A stretch of 64,000 bases of DNA, taken from NCBI RefSeq assembly GCF_036250065.1, contig NZ_CP109199.1, positions 6,756,001-6,820,000 of the forward strand. The letters are read 5' to 3'. This document shows, piece by piece, positions 53,021 to 63,215 of this stretch (position 1 is its first letter; each line of letters starts with the position of its first letter). The notes below the pieces were generated by a model. It worked only from the letters and a program-made list of their open reading frames with translations. It was not told where the DNA came from and did no database searches. The stretch is from Micromonospora sp. NBC_01699. Its GTDB lineage: Bacteria > Actinomycetota > Actinomycetes > Mycobacteriales > Micromonosporaceae. A program made the translations under genes and the position numbers.

Positions 53021-54985
53021 ATGCGCCCGTACGAACACCGCACCCGTGCAACCCTCATCCGCCGTTGTCGGCCGATCATCGCCACGCTCGCCGGGCTGGG
53101 CCTGGTGGCCGGGCTGCTGACCGCCTGCTCCCGGGCGGAGTCGCCGGAACAGGCGGTGGACGCCTTCCTGCGCGGCTGGCAGGACGGAAAACTCGACCAG
53201 CTCCGCTTCGACGACACCCAGGGCCAGGGGATCACCGGAGCCAGGGTGGCCGAGGAGATCAAGCTGCTCTCCGGCGAGCTGACCGCGAAGCCGCGCCGCG
53301 ACGGCGACGCGCAGGTCCGTGAGGACGCCGCGACGGCGAACCTGACGATCGACTGGACGCTACCGGGCGGCACGCACTGGGCGTACCCGTCGGCGGTGCG
53401 ACTCAAGCGTGACGCCGAGGACCACTGGCGGATCATCTGGGAACCGCGGGTGGCACAGGAGAAGCTGACCGCCGGCGACACGCTGACCGTACGCCGGGTG
53501 GCCGCCCCGCGCGGACAGATCCTCGACGGCGCCGGCCAGCCGATCGTCGCGGCCCGGTCGATCGTCGCGGTCGGTGTGCAACCGAGCGAGGTGCCCGACG
53601 TACCGGCCCTGGTCAGGAACCTGGACGCCGCGTTCAAGGCGATCCGGCCGGCGATCAGCCCGCCGATCGACCTCAGCGACCTGCCGGCCCGGATCAGTGC
53701 GGCGAAACCGGACGCCTTCGTCGACGTGGTCAGTCTGCGGAAAGAGGCGTACCAGCAGATCAAACCGCGCATCTACGACCTGCCGGGGACGAAGTTCCGG
53801 GAGGAGCAGCGCGAGTTGGCACCCACCCGCGAGTTCGCCCGCGCCCTGCTCGGCTCGGTCGACCCGGCCCTCAAGGACGACCTCGACGCCAACCCCGGCG
53901 TGTACGCCGAAGGCGACCTGGTCGGCCACGGTGGCCTACAGGGCCGGTACGAAAAGCCGCTGCGCGGCACCCCCGGCGGCACCGTGGTGATCAGCCGGCG
54001 CAACGCCGCGGGCGAACTCGCCCCGACCGACCAGGAACTGTTCCGGATCGAACCGAAGCCCGGTACGCCGCTGAAGACCACCCTCGACGTCCGGACCCAG
54101 AACGCCGCCGACGCCGCGCTCGCCGCCGACCCGCACCGTACCGCCCTGGTGGCGGTCAGGGTCAGCGACGGCTCGGTCCTCGCCGTCGCTGACGGCCCCG
54201 GAGGCGGCACCGAAAACCTGGCCCTGACCGCGCAGGTGCCGCCCGGCTCGACCTTCAAGATGGTCAGCACGCTGGGCCTGCTCGACCTGAACGCGGTCAC
54301 CCTGGACGGCCGGGTCGACTGCCCGAAGAACTTCACCGTCGACGGACGCCCGTTCAAGAACTCGGACAACTTCGAACTGGGCACGGTGCCGTTCCGGACC
54401 GACTTCGCCAAGTCCTGCAACACCGCGTTCGCCGCCCTGGCGCCGAAGCTCGGTGACACCGGGCTGGCCGAGGCGGGCCGCAGCCTCGGTCTGGAGGCCC
54501 GGTGGGAGCTGGGCGCCGAGGTCTTCACCGGCAAGATCTCCACCGGCGGTTCGGCCGCCGAACGGGCCGCCGCCACCTTCGGCCAGGGCACCAACCTGGT
54601 CAGCCCGATCGCGATGGCCGCCGCCACCGCCGCCGTCGCCAAGGGCCAGTGGCAACAGCCGAAGCTGGTCCTCGACCCCGCCCCCGGCGCACCGGCGCCC
54701 GCCGGACCGCAGCTCAAGACCGGCTCGGTCGAGCCGCTGCGGACGATGATGCGCGAAGTGGTCACCCTCGGCAGCGCCACCGCGCTCAAGGACGTCCCCG
54801 GCGCACCCGTCCAGGGCAAGACCGGAACCGCGGAGTACGACGACAACCCGGCCCACACCCACGCCTGGTTCGTCGGCTGGCAGGGCGATATCGCGTTCGC
54901 CGTCTTCGTCGAAAAGGGCGGCGCCAGCGGCGAAACCGCCGTCCCCATCACCGAACACTTCCTCCGCAACCTAGCCGCCCGCTGA
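53021..54985 (+). CDS. Class B penicillin-binding lipoprotein (MecA_N-type)
   Basis: About 654 residues. Lipobox LLTACS near 31-36 anchors it to the membrane. Residues about 40-150 form an NTF2-like MecA_N domain (AVDAFLRGWQDGKLDQLRF), 155-330 the PBP dimerisation domain (APRGQILDGAGQPIV), and 370-654 the transpeptidase. Active-site motifs: Ser410-x-x-Lys in PPGSTFKM, SCN at 465-467, KTG at 600-602. It cross-links peptidoglycan. The GGS/SxN variant SCN is common in this subgroup. ATG at 53021 has a weak ribosome site. Confidence 0.93.
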   Translation: MRPYEHRTRATLIRRCRPIIATLAGLGLVAGLLTACSRAESPEQAVDAFLRGWQDGKLDQLRFDDTQGQGITGARVAEEIKLLSGELTAKPRRDGDAQVREDAATANLTIDWTLPGGTHWAYPSAVRLKRDAEDHWRIIWEPRVAQEKLTAGDTLTVRRVAAPRGQILDGAGQPIVAARSIVAVGVQPSEVPDVPALVRNLDAAFKAIRPAISPPIDLSDLPARISAAKPDAFVDVVSLRKEAYQQIKPRIYDLPGTKFREEQRELAPTREFARALLGSVDPALKDDLDANPGVYAEGDLVGHGGLQGRYEKPLRGTPGGTVVISRRNAAGELAPTDQELFRIEPKPGTPLKTTLDVRTQNAADAALAADPHRTALVAVRVSDGSVLAVADGPGGGTENLALTAQVPPGSTFKMVSTLGLLDLNAVTLDGRVDCPKNFTVDGRPFKNSDNFELGTVPFRTDFAKSCNTAFAALAPKLGDTGLAEAGRSLGLEARWELGAEVFTGKISTGGSAAERAAATFGQGTNLVSPIAMAAATAAVAKGQWQQPKLVLDPAPGAPAPAGPQLKTGSVEPLRTMMREVVTLGSATALKDVPGAPVQGKTGTAEYDDNPAHTHAWFVGWQGDIAFAVFVEKGGASGETAVPITEHFLRNLAAR

Positions 54986-55023
54986 CCCCCCTGACGCGAG
55001 TCGGGTCCGGCGGGGCGGCAGGG

Positions 55024-57042
55024 TCAGGCCGGTTCGGCGGCCGGGCCGGGCGGTTCGGGGGCGGGAGGCGGTTCGGCCGGTGGCGTACGGCGCAGCCGCC
55101 CCGGTCCGGCGGACGGTGGGGGGCCGACGGGTTCCGGTGCACGGGGTTCCCGGGCAGCGGCGGCAACGGTCCGCGTCTCGTCGCGGTTGACCCGCGACCG
55201 GTCCCGGCCGCCACCATCACGCCGCGGTTCCCGCTCCACCCGCACCATCCTCGGCGATCCGGCCGATGGGGTGGTGCCGGCGGACACGGCAACGGGATCG
55301 AGAGCACCCGGACCCTCGACAACCGGGGAGGACTCGACAACCGGGGACGGCTCGACAACCGGGGACGACTGGGTAGCGGACGCCCGACCGGCGGCCGAGG
55401 ACGGGCCACTGATCGAGTTCGACTCGGCGGCCGGAGCCGGGTCGGGCTCCTCCGTCGGCTCGGTTACCGGAGTCGGCTCCGCGGCCGGCATCGGGTCGGC
55501 GACCCCGAACGGCTCGGTCACCGGCATCGACTCACCGGCGCCCGGCCCCGATCCGTCGGTGGCCGCAACGGGCTCACGAACCGCAGCGAATTCGGCGAGC
55601 GGGCTGAGCCCGGAAACCGCAGCGGACTCGGCCTCCGAGGTGGGGGTGGACTCACGAACCGGAGCGGAGTCGGCGGCCGGAGCGGAGTCAACGGCCGGAA
55701 CGGACTCACGAACCGGAGCGGACTCGGCGGCCGGAGCGGGCTCGCGAACCGGAGCGGGCTTACGAACCAGGGTGGGCTCGGTGGGTGTGGTGGGCTCGGC
55801 CGGGCGTGCGGGGCGTGGCGACGGGTCGAGCTGGCCCGGTGACTCGTCGACGCCCATCCCGGCGACGGACGACAGGCCACGGCGCAGGGCATTGGGTGAT
55901 TTGGCTGGCCGGGCCGAGTGGCGGTCCGTACCGGCGTTCATGGTGTCCGTACCGAGGGCGGTGACCGGGCCGAAGGCGCTCGTCGAGGCACGCTGGCCGG
56001 ATGAGGTCGCGACGGCCGAGGTGCGGGTGCCGGAAGGCGTACCCGTGGTGGTCTTGCGGACCGGGCGCAGGCCGCCGCGGGCGGTGGCCGACGACTGGGC
56101 CGGCAGCAGCCGGGCCGGGGGCGTCTCCGGGGCGGCGACCGGTGCCAGACCTGCGGCCAGGGTGGCGACGATCTCGGCCGCGTACGCCCCGTCCTGGTCG
56201 TAGTCGGGGTCGAAGACGGTGATCTCCACACCGAGGCAGTGTGGGGTGTCCACGAGTCCGGCGAGCAGCAGCTCCAACTCGGGGAAGGCGATCCCGCCCG
56301 GGTCCGGCGCGTCGACCGCCGGCATCACCGCCGGGTCGAGTACGTCCACATCGATGTGCACCCAGTAACCGGCGCAGTCGGCGAGCTGGTCGTGCGCCCA
56401 CTGCGCGGTCCGGGCGGCTCCCTCGGCGCGCAGCGTCGGCACCGGGCGGGTGACGATGCCGGCCGCTTGCAGGTCGAGCCGGTACTCGTCCTGGGCCCGG
56501 ATCCCGAGCACCACCACGTCGATGTCCCGGAAGTACGGTCGGCGGCCCTCGATCGAGGCGAGGTCGGGCTGCCCCCGACCGGTGACCAGGGCCAGGCCCT
56601 CACCGGCGGCGGCACCGACGTAGGAGGCGTTGCCGGGGTGCCGGAAGTCGGAGTGGCCGTCGACGTAGACCAGCCCGATCCGGCCACCGACCGCCTCGCC
56701 GAGCCGGTGCATCGCCAGGGCGGAACCGAGCACGATCGAGCAGTCGCCGCCGAGTACGACCGGGAATTCGCCCCGGTCGATGATCGCCCCGATCCGGTCG
56801 GCCAGCGCCCGCGAGTACGCGCCGATCGCCCCGGCGTGGCTGACGCCGTCGCCGGGGCGCCAGTCGCCGGGGTCGTACCGCGACGGGGTGAGACAGCCGG
56901 CGTCGCGGGCCGCGAGCCGGGCGATCAGGTCCTGGTCCCGCAGCGCCCCCGGCGCCTTCGCACAGCCCGGCACCGAGGTGGCGGTGGGCGGGCGCAGGCC
57001 CAGGTTCGAGGGTGCGTCGAGGACGGCGATCCGGCGCATCAT
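55024..57042 (-). CDS. Arginase/agmatinase-fold protein with a long disordered tail
   Basis: 672 residues. Residues 1-300 are a ureohydrolase domain: GGDCSIVLG (98-106), YVDGHSDF (Asp128, His130, Asp132), HIDVDVLDP (Asp231, Asp233) and EITVFDP (Glu273). The first metal ligand is Cys101 instead of the usual His, so metal content or activity may differ. Residues about 305-672 are Ala/Pro/Glu/Ser-rich and repetitive (PVRESVPAVDSAP), unlike any arginase of normal length (about 300). No arginine-pathway genes are adjacent. ATG at 57042 follows GGGAG. It could hydrolyse guanidino compounds or have a binding role. Confidence 0.85.
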   Translation of the reverse strand: MMRRIAVLDAPSNLGLRPPTATSVPGCAKAPGALRDQDLIARLAARDAGCLTPSRYDPGDWRPGDGVSHAGAIGAYSRALADRIGAIIDRGEFPVVLGGDCSIVLGSALAMHRLGEAVGGRIGLVYVDGHSDFRHPGNASYVGAAAGEGLALVTGRGQPDLASIEGRRPYFRDIDVVVLGIRAQDEYRLDLQAAGIVTRPVPTLRAEGAARTAQWAHDQLADCAGYWVHIDVDVLDPAVMPAVDAPDPGGIAFPELELLLAGLVDTPHCLGVEITVFDPDYDQDGAYAAEIVATLAAGLAPVAAPETPPARLLPAQSSATARGGLRPVRKTTTGTPSGTRTSAVATSSGQRASTSAFGPVTALGTDTMNAGTDRHSARPAKSPNALRRGLSSVAGMGVDESPGQLDPSPRPARPAEPTTPTEPTLVRKPAPVREPAPAAESAPVRESVPAVDSAPAADSAPVRESTPTSEAESAAVSGLSPLAEFAAVREPVAATDGSGPGAGESMPVTEPFGVADPMPAAEPTPVTEPTEEPDPAPAAESNSISGPSSAAGRASATQSSPVVEPSPVVESSPVVEGPGALDPVAVSAGTTPSAGSPRMVRVEREPRRDGGGRDRSRVNRDETRTVAAAAREPRAPEPVGPPPSAGPGRLRRTPPAEPPPAPEPPGPAAEPA

Positions 57043-57261
57043 GGGCTCCCGTCCTCGTTCCCGACCCCGGGGCCGACCGGTACGCAGCTCGTACTCACCT
57101 GGTCAGGCCCCCGAACCCATGTGATCACACTTTTCTCGTAACCAGGGTCAGGCATTTCGCACTTGCCTCGTCAGACTTTTCACGCTCCATGGTCAACCGC
57201 TACCCGGACCACCTCGGCCACCGTCCGACCGGGACCGGTCAGGACAGCGTGCCGGCGTCGG

Positions 57262-58191
57262 TCAGAACAGTGCGCTGGCGAGCGCCCGGCGGGCTCCGGC
57301 GACGGCCGGGTCGTCGGGGCCGGCGACGGTGAACAGGGAGAGCAGGTGGCGACGAATCCCCTCGCGGTCCTCACCCGAGCTGCGCCGGATCAGGTTGACC
57401 AGCCGCGCGTACGCCTGTTCCGCCAGGCCGCTGAGCACCTCGATGTCGGCGGCCAGCAGGTGCGCCGGGACGTCGTCGGGGTTGGCCGCGGCGGCGGCGA
57501 GGGCCACGTTCGGGTCGACCCCGGTCACCCGGCGGGCCAGCGCGACGTGGGCCAGGCCCGCCTCGGCCGCGGCGTCCGCCGGTGCGTCCGACAGGATCTT
57601 CTTGTACGCCCGTTCGGCCGAGTCGAGGTCGCCGGTGATGAGCGCCTCATCGGCCTCACCCAGTCGGGGATCCTCGGGCGTGTCGACCGCCACCCCACCG
57701 GCCTTGAGTACGGCGTCGAGCCACTGTCGCAACTGCGACTCGGGCACCACGCCGGAGAAGGCGTCGACCGGCTGGCCGCCGATCACCGCGTAGACCATCG
57801 GGATGCCCTGCACCCGGAACATCTGCGCGATTCGCGGATTGCTGTCGACGTCGATCTTCGCGAGCACCCAGGCGCCATCGCCCTCGATCGCCAGCCGCTC
57901 CAGCACCGGCGAGAGTTGCTTGCACGGCTCGCACCACTCGGCCCAGAAGTCGATCACCACCGGTGTGGTCAGGGACCGCTCCAGCACCTCCGTCTGGAAC
58001 GTCGCCTCGGTGACGTCGATGACGGTGACCCCACCTCCACCTGCGACGCCGGCCGGTGTGGCAGCGGGTGCGGACGGGCTGGCCGGCGGCTGGCCGGCGG
58101 GTCGTGCGGTCGGCTGGGCGGCGCTGCGCAGCGCGCCGAGGTCTACCGCGCCGCGGGTGAAGATCGACGAGGTGATCCGTGGGTCGCTCAT
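57262..58191 (-). CDS. Thioredoxin-domain/TPR co-chaperone (CnoX/YbbN-like)
   Basis: 309 residues. An Ala/Pro-rich N-terminal linker (20-50) leads to a thioredoxin domain with active-site WCEPCK (Cys87, Cys90) and cis-Pro IPMVYA. A C-terminal helical repeat region (about 180-309; ADEALITGDLDSAERAYKKIL) matches the TPR part of CnoX. Unlike E. coli CnoX (SXXC) both cysteines are kept. It should protect or reduce unfolded cytoplasmic proteins. ATG at 58191. Confidence 0.88.
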   Translation of the reverse strand: MSDPRITSSIFTRGAVDLGALRSAAQPTARPAGQPPASPSAPAATPAGVAGGGGVTVIDVTEATFQTEVLERSLTTPVVIDFWAEWCEPCKQLSPVLERLAIEGDGAWVLAKIDVDSNPRIAQMFRVQGIPMVYAVIGGQPVDAFSGVVPESQLRQWLDAVLKAGGVAVDTPEDPRLGEADEALITGDLDSAERAYKKILSDAPADAAAEAGLAHVALARRVTGVDPNVALAAAAANPDDVPAHLLAADIEVLSGLAEQAYARLVNLIRRSSGEDREGIRRHLLSLFTVAGPDDPAVAGARRALASALF

Positions 58192-58328
58192 GGTTGTCTA
58201 GTCTCGCACGCGCGAAGCCCAACCCAGACCCACCGCCACGGCCAGTGAACATCACCCCACCCACCCCAAACCCAGGAATAAACCCCACCCCCACCCCCGC
58301 CCACCCCCCGCCCACCCCTCCACCCGGT

Positions 58329-58384
58329 GATCTAGGGCAAATACGTGTGAATGGAGATCAACAAGCACCCATATGCCCTAGATC
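58329..58384. repeat. 56-bp inverted element (GATCTAGGGCA family, copy B)
   Basis: The same length and end sequences as copy A at 41526, and the interior GGAGATCAACAAGCAC is shared when copy A is reversed. A C-rich tract lies on the left (58254-58325) and a purine/G-rich tract on the right (58390-58450). It lies downstream of icmA and may terminate it. Confidence 0.88.
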
Positions 58385-58447
58385 GCGGACCAGGAGGACT
58401 GGCGCGCGGGGGGCACGGGAGGGAGAGGGGGAGGGGGAGGGAGGGGG

Positions 58448-60136
58448 CTAGAAGCGGGGGGGTTCTTGGTAGGTGCCCCATTCGGTGCGGAGGGCGTTGC
58501 AGATTTCGCCGAGGGTGGCTTCGGCGCGTACGGCGTCGAGCATGGCGGGGATCATGTTCTCGGTGGTACGGGCGGCGGCGAGCATGCGGTCCAGGGCGGC
58601 CGTGATCGCGGTGGTGTCCCGGGCGCTCTTGCGTTCGGCGAGCAGCCGGCGCTGCTCCACCTCCACCTCGTGCGAGATGCGCAGGATCTCCAGCTCCTTG
58701 GCCGTCGTCCCGGTGTGTACGTTCACCCCGACGATTTTCTTCTCGCCCTTCTCCAACGCCTGCTGGTAGCTGAACGCCGCCTCGGCGATGTGGCCGGTGA
58801 ACCAGCCATCCTCGATGCCGCGCAGGATGCCGGAGGTCATCGGGCCGATCCGGTGCGGTCCGTCGCCGCCGAGCTGGCGGATCCGGGCGAAGATCTCCTC
58901 CGCCTCGGCCTCGATCCGGTCGGTCAGCGCCTCGACGTACCAGGAGCCGCCGAGCGGGTCGGCGACATTGGTGACGCCGATCTCCTCCATCAGCACCTGC
59001 TGGGTCCGCAGCGCGATCTCGGCCGACTCGTCGGTCGGCAGGGCCAGGGTCTCGTCCAGGGCGTTGGTGTGCAGCGAGTTGGTCCCGCCGAGTACGGCGG
59101 CGAGCGCCTCCACCGCGGTCCGTACGACGTTGTTGACCGGCTGCTGCGCGGTCAGTGAGACGCCGGCGGTCTGGGTGTGGAAGCGCAGCCAGAGCGCCCG
59201 CTCGTCGGTGGCGCCGTAGACCTCGCGCAGCCACCGGGCCCAGATCCGGCGGGCGGCCCGGAACTTGGCGATCTCCTCGAAGAAGTCGAGGTGGGCGTCG
59301 AAGAAGAAGCTGAGGCCGGGGGCGAAGACGTTGACGTCCAGGCCCCGGGAGAGGCCGAGTTCGACGTAGCCGAAACCGTCCGCGAGGGTGTACGCCAGTT
59401 CCTGCGCGGCGGTCGAGCCGGCCTCGCGGATGTGGTAGCCGGAGACCGACAGCGGCTTGTAGCGCGGGATCTCCTTGGCGCAGTACTCCATCAGGTCGCC
59501 GATCAGGCGCAGGTGCGGCTCGGGTTCGAAGAGCCACTCCTTCTGCGCGATGTACTCCTTGAAGATGTCGGTCTGGAGCGTGCCGTCCAGAGTGGACAGA
59601 TCGGCGCCCTGCCGTTGCGCGGCGACCAGGTACATGCAGAAGACCGGCACGGCCGGGCCGGAGATGGTCATCGAGGTGGTGGTGCCGGCCAGCCCGATGC
59701 CGTCGAAGAGGGTCTCCATGTCGGCGGCCGAGTCGATGGCGACACCGCAGTGCCCGACCTCGCCGAGCGACTGGGGGTCGTCGGAGTCGCGGCCCATCAG
59801 GGTCGGCATGTCGAAGGCGACCGAGAGTCCGCCACCGCCGGCGCCGAGGATCATCTTGTAGCGCTCGTTGGTCTGCTGGGCGTTGCCGAAGCCGGCGAAC
59901 TGCCGGATGGTCCAGGTCCGCCCCCGGTAGCCGGTCGGGTAGAGACCCCGGGTGTACGGGTACTCCCCCGGCCAGCCGATCCGCTCGAAGCCGGGGTGGT
60001 CGGTGCCGGGCGGCGGTCCGTAGACCGGGTCGACGGGCGCGCCGGACAGGGTGGTGAAGTCGGCGTCCCGTTTGCGGGCCGCGTCGTACCGGGCCTGCCA
60101 ACGGGCCCGGCCGGCATCGATCTCGTCGGCGTTCAT
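58448..60136 (-). CDS. icmA: Isobutyryl-CoA mutase large subunit (acyl-CoA mutase)
   Basis: 562 residues, the length of an IcmA subunit that lacks the B12-binding domain. Substrate-discriminating residues match isobutyryl-CoA mutase: Phe80 in TIRQFAGFG and Gln198 in YIAQKEWL, where methylmalonyl-CoA mutase has Tyr and Arg. The enzyme interconverts isobutyryl- and butyryl-CoA with adenosylcobalamin and needs a separate small subunit IcmB, not seen in the window. ATG at 60136 follows AGGAGG. The GTPase partner MeaB is 840 bases upstream. Confidence 0.93.
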   Translation of the reverse strand: MNADEIDAGRARWQARYDAARKRDADFTTLSGAPVDPVYGPPPGTDHPGFERIGWPGEYPYTRGLYPTGYRGRTWTIRQFAGFGNAQQTNERYKMILGAGGGGLSVAFDMPTLMGRDSDDPQSLGEVGHCGVAIDSAADMETLFDGIGLAGTTTSMTISGPAVPVFCMYLVAAQRQGADLSTLDGTLQTDIFKEYIAQKEWLFEPEPHLRLIGDLMEYCAKEIPRYKPLSVSGYHIREAGSTAAQELAYTLADGFGYVELGLSRGLDVNVFAPGLSFFFDAHLDFFEEIAKFRAARRIWARWLREVYGATDERALWLRFHTQTAGVSLTAQQPVNNVVRTAVEALAAVLGGTNSLHTNALDETLALPTDESAEIALRTQQVLMEEIGVTNVADPLGGSWYVEALTDRIEAEAEEIFARIRQLGGDGPHRIGPMTSGILRGIEDGWFTGHIAEAAFSYQQALEKGEKKIVGVNVHTGTTAKELEILRISHEVEVEQRRLLAERKSARDTTAITAALDRMLAAARTTENMIPAMLDAVRAEATLGEICNALRTEWGTYQEPPRF

Positions 60137-60221
60137 CCGGAGAGCTCCTCCTTGAGTCCTCGACTGCCAGTCGAGCATAGAGGGCATTCCTGAACGATCG
60201 CTAAGCCAGCCTGCCGATCAA

Positions 60222-60266
60222 GGACCTTCCGCCACCGGATCGAGAGTGATCCGGAGCGAAAGGTCC
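60222..60266 (-). terminator. Imperfect hairpin after the Asp23-family gene
   Basis: GGACCTT...CCGGATC and GATCCGG...AAGGTCC pair with a few mismatches around a GAGAGT loop, between the Asp23 gene and icmA on the same strand. Confidence 0.55.
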
Positions 60267-60343
60267 CAGAATCGCAGCAATTGTGGCCGGGTGACCCGTG
60301 GCTCAGGCCCGAACCCGAGCCGGGCCCCGAACCGGGTCCGGGC

Positions 60344-60805
60344 TCAGGCGCCGGCAGCCGGTGCGGCCGGCAGCTCGATGTCGTCGACCTTGACGTTCAC
60401 CTGGGTCACCTGGAGGCCGTACTTCTCGACCGCCTCGATGACCTTGGCCCGTACCGCCTCGGTGACCTCGCCGACCACGTGACCGGCTTCGAGCACGATG
60501 ACGACGTTGATGGTGGCGGCCGTACCCTTCACGTCGACCGAGACACCGCGGCCGGCGTCGCCCACCTCGTCCAGCCCGATCCGGTCCAGCACGTTGTTGA
60601 AGAAGCGGGCCACGTCGCCACCGAGGTCGGCGACACCGGGCACCTCACGCGCGGCCAAGCCGGCGATCTTCTCCACGACCTCCTCGGAAACCGCGGTGGT
60701 TCCGCGGGGTGCGGCGGCCGGCGTGCTCGGCGCGGGAACGGCTGCCGCCCCGGCTTCGGCACTGCCCGCGGCGTCGCCCGCGGTGTTCTGCACAACCTCG
60801 CTCAT
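60344..60805 (-). CDS. Asp23/Gls24-family protein
   Basis: 153 residues. An Ala/Pro-rich N-terminus (1-38) precedes an Asp23 domain: VSEEVVEKIAGLAAREVPGVADLGG, GVSVDVKGTAATINVVIVLEAGH, and VQVNVKVDDIELP near the end. Such proteins sit on the membrane inner face and affect envelope stress tolerance. ATG at 60805. It lies between icmA and meaB but seems unrelated to them; actinobacterial members commonly occur in clusters, here as a singleton. Confidence 0.9.
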   Translation of the reverse strand: MSEVVQNTAGDAAGSAEAGAAAVPAPSTPAAAPRGTTAVSEEVVEKIAGLAAREVPGVADLGGDVARFFNNVLDRIGLDEVGDAGRGVSVDVKGTAATINVVIVLEAGHVVGEVTEAVRAKVIEAVEKYGLQVTQVNVKVDDIELPAAPAAGA

Positions 60806-60976
60806 GCTGGCTTCTCCCCTGGTCTCGGCGCCGACCCCGGCGCCTGCGCGATCAGGGAGCCTACTCGCCGCACCCCGATCCCGGCATGGCCTGACGGATA
60901 GTGTCCACCGAGGACGGCGGGGTCGATCCCGGTACGACGGCGGGGAACCCGAGGCCCGGAAACGAAAGCGGTCGGC

Positions 60977-61954
60977 TCATCCGGTGGATCGCTGGTCCAG
61001 CTCCGCGAGCAGGTCACCGGCGGCGGCGTACGGGTCCAGCGAACCGGCGGCGACCTTGGCGGCCAGGGTCGGCAGGCCCGTACCGTCGCGCAGTGAGCCC
61101 AGCCGGGCCCGCAGCGCGCCCAGCGCGATCGCCTCGACCTCGGCGGCGGCCCGCGCCTCCCGGCGGCGGCGCAACTCGTCGTGCTCGACCAGCCAGTCCC
61201 GGTGCCGCTCGATCCCGGCGACGATGTCGTCGATCCCCTCGGCCCGGGAGGCGACCGCGCGCAGCACCTGCGGACGCCACTGCCCCGGCCCGCGCTCGCC
61301 CAGCGCGATCATGCCCTGGATGTCGCGGACGGTGGCGTCGGCACCGTCCCGGTCGGCCTTGTTGACCACGAAGATGTCGGCGATCTCCAGGATGCCGGCC
61401 TTGACCGCCTGGATCGCGTCGCCCATGCCCGGCGCGAGCAGCACCAGCGTGGTGTCGGCCAGCGAGGCGACCTCCACCTCGGCCTGGCCGACCCCGACCG
61501 TCTCGACCAGCACCACGTCACAGCCGGCGCCCTCCAGCACCCGGACCGCCTGCGGGGTCGCCGCGGCCAGCCCGCCGAGGTGACCCCGGCTGGACATCGA
61601 GCGGATGTAGACACCGGGGTCGGTGGCGTGCTGCTGCATCCTGACCCGGTCGCCGAGGATCGCGCCGCCGGTGAACGGGCTCGACGGGTCCACGGCGAGC
61701 ACACCGACCCGGTGGCCGCCGGCCCGCAGGGCCCGGACCAGTTCGTTGGTCGTGGTCGACTTGCCCACCCCCGGGGCACCGGTCAGGCCGATCACCCGGG
61801 CCCGACCGGCGTACGGCGCGAGTGCCGCCGCCACCTGCGGCAGCAGGTCGTCCCCGGACTCGACCAGGGTGATCAGCCGGGCCACCGCGCGGGCGTCACC
61901 GTCGCGGGCCCGCTCGACCAGCAGCGGTACGTCCCGACCGCGTCGCACCGTCAC
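60977..61954 (-). CDS. meaB: Mutase-associated GTPase MeaB
   Basis: 325 residues of the ArgK/MeaB G3E GTPase group. Walker [10 protein letters not shown] (59-67), [35 protein letters not shown] (G3 region) and NKADRDGAD (base recognition). It loads and protects adenosylcobalamin in acyl-CoA mutases, here most likely IcmA. GTG start overlaps the thiolase stop by four bases (GTGA), so translation is coupled. Confidence 0.93.
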   Translation of the reverse strand: MTVRRGRDVPLLVERARDGDARAVARLITLVESGDDLLPQVAAALAPYAGRARVIGLTGAPGVGKSTTTNELVRALRAGGHRVGVLAVDPSSPFTGGAILGDRVRMQQHATDPGVYIRSMSSRGHLGGLAAATPQAVRVLEGAGCDVVLVETVGVGQAEVEVASLADTTLVLLAPGMGDAIQAVKAGILEIADIFVVNKADRDGADATVRDIQGMIALGERGPGQWRPQVLRAVASRAEGIDDIVAGIERHRDWLVEHDELRRRREARAAAEVEAIALGALRARLGSLRDGTGLPTLAAKVAAGSLDPYAAAGDLLAELDQRSTG

Positions 61955-63150
61955 TCCCGCTCGCCGGCACCGCTCGGTACGTGGATGATCAGCGCGTCGC
62001 CCTGCCCACCGCCACCGCACAGTGCCGCCGCCCCGGTGCCGCCGCCGCGCCGACGCAGCTCCAGGGCGAGGGTCAGGACCAGGCGGGCCCCGGACATGCC
62101 GAGCGGGTGCCCGAGGGCGATCGCGCCACCGTTGACGTTGACGATCTCGCCGCTGATCCCGAGGTCACGGGTGGACTTGATGCCGACCGCGGCGAACGCC
62201 TCGTTGATCTCGACCAGGTCCAGGTCGTCGATGCCGAGCCCGGCCTTGCGCAGCGCCTGGTTGATCGCGTTGGACGGCTGCGAGTGCAGCGAGTTGTCCG
62301 GTCCGGCCACGTTGCCGTGCGCACCGATCTCGGCCAGCCAGGTCAGCCCCAGCTCGATCGCCTTGGTCTTGCTCATCACGACCACCGCCGCCGCGCCGTC
62401 GGAGATCGGCGACGAGCTGCCGGCGGTGATCGTGCCGTCGGGGGTGAAGGCGGGGCGCAGCCGGGCCAGCGTCTCGACCGTGGTGTCCGGCCGGACCCCC
62501 TCGTCGGTGCTGATCACCAGCGGGTCGCCCTTGCGCTGCGGCAACTCCACCGGGACGATCTCGTCGGCGAAGACGCCGTTCTTCTGGGCGGCGGCGGCGC
62601 GCTGGTGGCTGGCCACGGCGAAGGCGTCCTGCTCCTGGCGGGTGATGCCGTGCCGCACCCCGTGCCGCTCGGTCGACTCCCCCATCGCGCAGCAGTCCCA
62701 CGGGTCGGTGAGCCCGTCCAGCGCCATGTGGTCGGAGACCGTCACGTCGCCGTACTTGTAGCCGGTGCGCTGGTTGAGCAGCAGGTGCGGGGCGTTGGTC
62801 ATCGACTCCATGCCACCGGCGACCACGATGTCGAACTCGCCGGCCCGGATGAGCTGGTCGGCCAGGGCGATCGCGTCGAGACCGGAGAGGCAGACCTTGT
62901 TGATCGTCAGCGCCGGTACGGACATCGGGATGCCCGCCTCGACCGCTGCCTGCCGGGCCGGGATCTGACCGGCCCCGGCCTGGAGCACCTGCCCCATGAT
63001 CACGTACTGGACCTGGTCGGCGGCGACCCCGGACCGTTCCAGCGCACCCCGGATGGCAATCCCGCCGAGCTTGCTCGCCGACAGGTCCTTGAGGTTGCCC
63101 AGCAGCCGCCCCATCGGGGTACGCGCACCGCTGACGATCACCGAAGCCAT
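61951..63150 (-). CDS. Acetyl-CoA C-acetyltransferase (thiolase)
   Basis: 399 residues. Nucleophile Cys87 in [36 protein letters not shown] with the catalytic His, and CGGGGQG with the second Cys. It interconverts two acetyl-CoA and acetoacetyl-CoA, or cleaves 3-ketoacyl-CoA. ATG at 63150; the frame to 63186 adds twelve unlikely residues. It is divergent from the methylmalonyl-CoA epimerase gene and operonic with meaB. Confidence 0.94.
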   Translation of the reverse strand: MASVIVSGARTPMGRLLGNLKDLSASKLGGIAIRGALERSGVAADQVQYVIMGQVLQAGAGQIPARQAAVEAGIPMSVPALTINKVCLSGLDAIALADQLIRAGEFDIVVAGGMESMTNAPHLLLNQRTGYKYGDVTVSDHMALDGLTDPWDCCAMGESTERHGVRHGITRQEQDAFAVASHQRAAAAQKNGVFADEIVPVELPQRKGDPLVISTDEGVRPDTTVETLARLRPAFTPDGTITAGSSSPISDGAAAVVVMSKTKAIELGLTWLAEIGAHGNVAGPDNSLHSQPSNAINQALRKAGLGIDDLDLVEINEAFAAVGIKSTRDLGISGEIVNVNGGAIALGHPLGMSGARLVLTLALELRRRGGGTGAAALCGGGGQGDALIIHVPSGAGERE

Positions 63151-63215
63151 GACTCTCCGCCTCCGAGGGGTGGGCCGTACGTGCACCTTAACGATTGTTC
63201 GGCCAGACTAGCGCT

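Noticed and set aside
55187-56203. 338-residue + strand open frame opposite the arginase-like gene
   Set aside because: It is the shadow of the repetitive tail on the other strand. The minus-strand frame has the recognisable domain and a ribosome site.
58448-60136. Methylmalonyl-CoA mutase assignment
   Set aside because: Phe80 and Gln198 replace the Tyr and Arg of that enzyme, and the B12 domain is absent.
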